Shown piece after piece: positions 50,237 to 50,370 of a stretch of DNA of 50,370 nt. Both the position numbers and the translations under genes were made by a program. The stretch is taken from the NCBI RefSeq assembly GCF_001042475.2, contig NZ_LECW02000003.1, forward strand, positions 1 through 50,370, written 5' to 3'. The notes under the pieces were generated by a model. That model was not told the origin of the DNA. It searched no databases and worked only from the letters and a program-made list of their open reading frames with translations. The DNA comes from Bacillus glycinifermentans. GTDB taxonomy: Bacteria; Bacillota; Bacilli; Bacillales; Bacillaceae. Numbering within the stretch: position 1 is the stretch's first letter; each line of letters opens with the position of its first letter.

Positions 50237-50267
50237 AAGAGGCGGGAAACCGCCTCTTTTTTTTTTA
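50237..50267 (+). terminator. Terminator of thyA
   Basis: AAAGAGGCGG and CCGCCTCTTT form a perfect hairpin followed by a run of eight or more T. Confidence 0.95.
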
Positions 50268-50285
50268 CTTTCGGGAGGATTCAAC

Positions 50286-50370
50286 GTGAAGAAAAAACTC
50301 GCCTGACTTTATGCCCATCATTCAAACATTGCTTATGTGAAAGACGTATTCCCGGCATACGATATCGATC
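50286..50370 (+). pseudogene. Partial gene with an early stop, cut by the window end
   Basis: GTG 50286 lies six bases after GGGAGGATTC, a good site. The frame reads MKKKLA, then TGA, then LYAHHSNIAYVKDVFPAYDI to the end of the window without further stops. Either the gene is interrupted at codon 7 or one base is wrong. Too little is visible to name the product. Confidence 0.45.

Noticed and set aside
1..50370. CRISPR arrays, rRNA operons, complete insertion sequences or transposase genes
   Set aside because: No regularly spaced repeats, no rRNA-like sequence and no transposase motifs were seen. The cassette duplications are not flanked by recognisable insertion sequences.

Overview
The window looks like a chromosomal stretch of a Bacillus of the B. 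subtilis/B. licheniformis group. Supporting genes are two LXG polymorphic toxins, rap-phr cassettes, a rok gene, khtT-khtU, yvdT-yvdS-yvdR, a yncF-type dUTPase, a YobN-like oxidase, a YjcZ-family sporulation microprotein and thyA. All assignments come from reading the sequence; no database was searched. The left two thirds (about 1-35,000) is AT-rich, paralogue-rich accessory DNA full of gene fragments. From about 37,400 the sequence becomes more GC-balanced, ordinary Bacillus core, ending in thyA.

Layout. 1-10,500: end of a peptidoglycan-binding protein; an LXG toxin with its immunity gene (minus strand); a frameshifted DUF6602-like gene; a DUF2975 membrane protein with a small HTH regulator; a second LXG toxin (EndoU-like tip) with its immunity gene; then a graveyard of displaced immunity and toxin-tip cassettes (DUF4274-like, HNH-like tip, two SUKH proteins). 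10,500-11,100: a frameshifted rok paralogue. 11,450-27,600: three copies of one cassette, each a sigma-A promoter, an MFS_3-type exporter, a Rap protein and a Phr pre-peptide whose start codon overlaps the rap stop. Between the copies lie a QueC-like enzyme with a HIT protein, a secreted protein/membrane protein pair, phage and gene fragments, a 40-bp perfect palindrome, and a minus-strand RNA gene that keeps a complete tRNA elbow but carries a long structured insertion in place of the anticodon arm. 27,800-30,800: khtT-khtU, intact rok with a hexanucleotide repeat, and an orphan phr remnant. 30,900-37,100: small membrane proteins, dUTPase, broken methyltransferase, P-loop kinase, lipoprotein, YjcZ-type peptide, broken MFS. 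37,400-50,370: amine oxidase, TetR plus paired SMR pumps, spermidine acetyltransferase, FUSC protein, ResA-like thioredoxin, DUF2935, secreted hydrolase-like protein, TetR, P-loop kinase, SPFH protein, acyltransferase-like protein, thyA.

How the parts fit. The accessory half is dominated by cell-cell competition and signalling: contact toxins with immunity genes, secreted peptides sensed by Rap proteins that normally block sporulation or competence, and Rok, which silences competence and AT-rich DNA. The most interesting candidates for something undescribed are the thrice-repeated exporter-Rap-Phr unit and the tRNA-shaped RNA with a rebuilt anticodon arm. Many genes carry a single-base frameshift or a stop (DUF6602, DUF4274, rok paralogue, lipoprotein, rap copy 3, methyltransferase, MFS, FUSC). 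This is either real decay of redundant cassettes or partly indel error in the assembly, and the raw reads would decide it.
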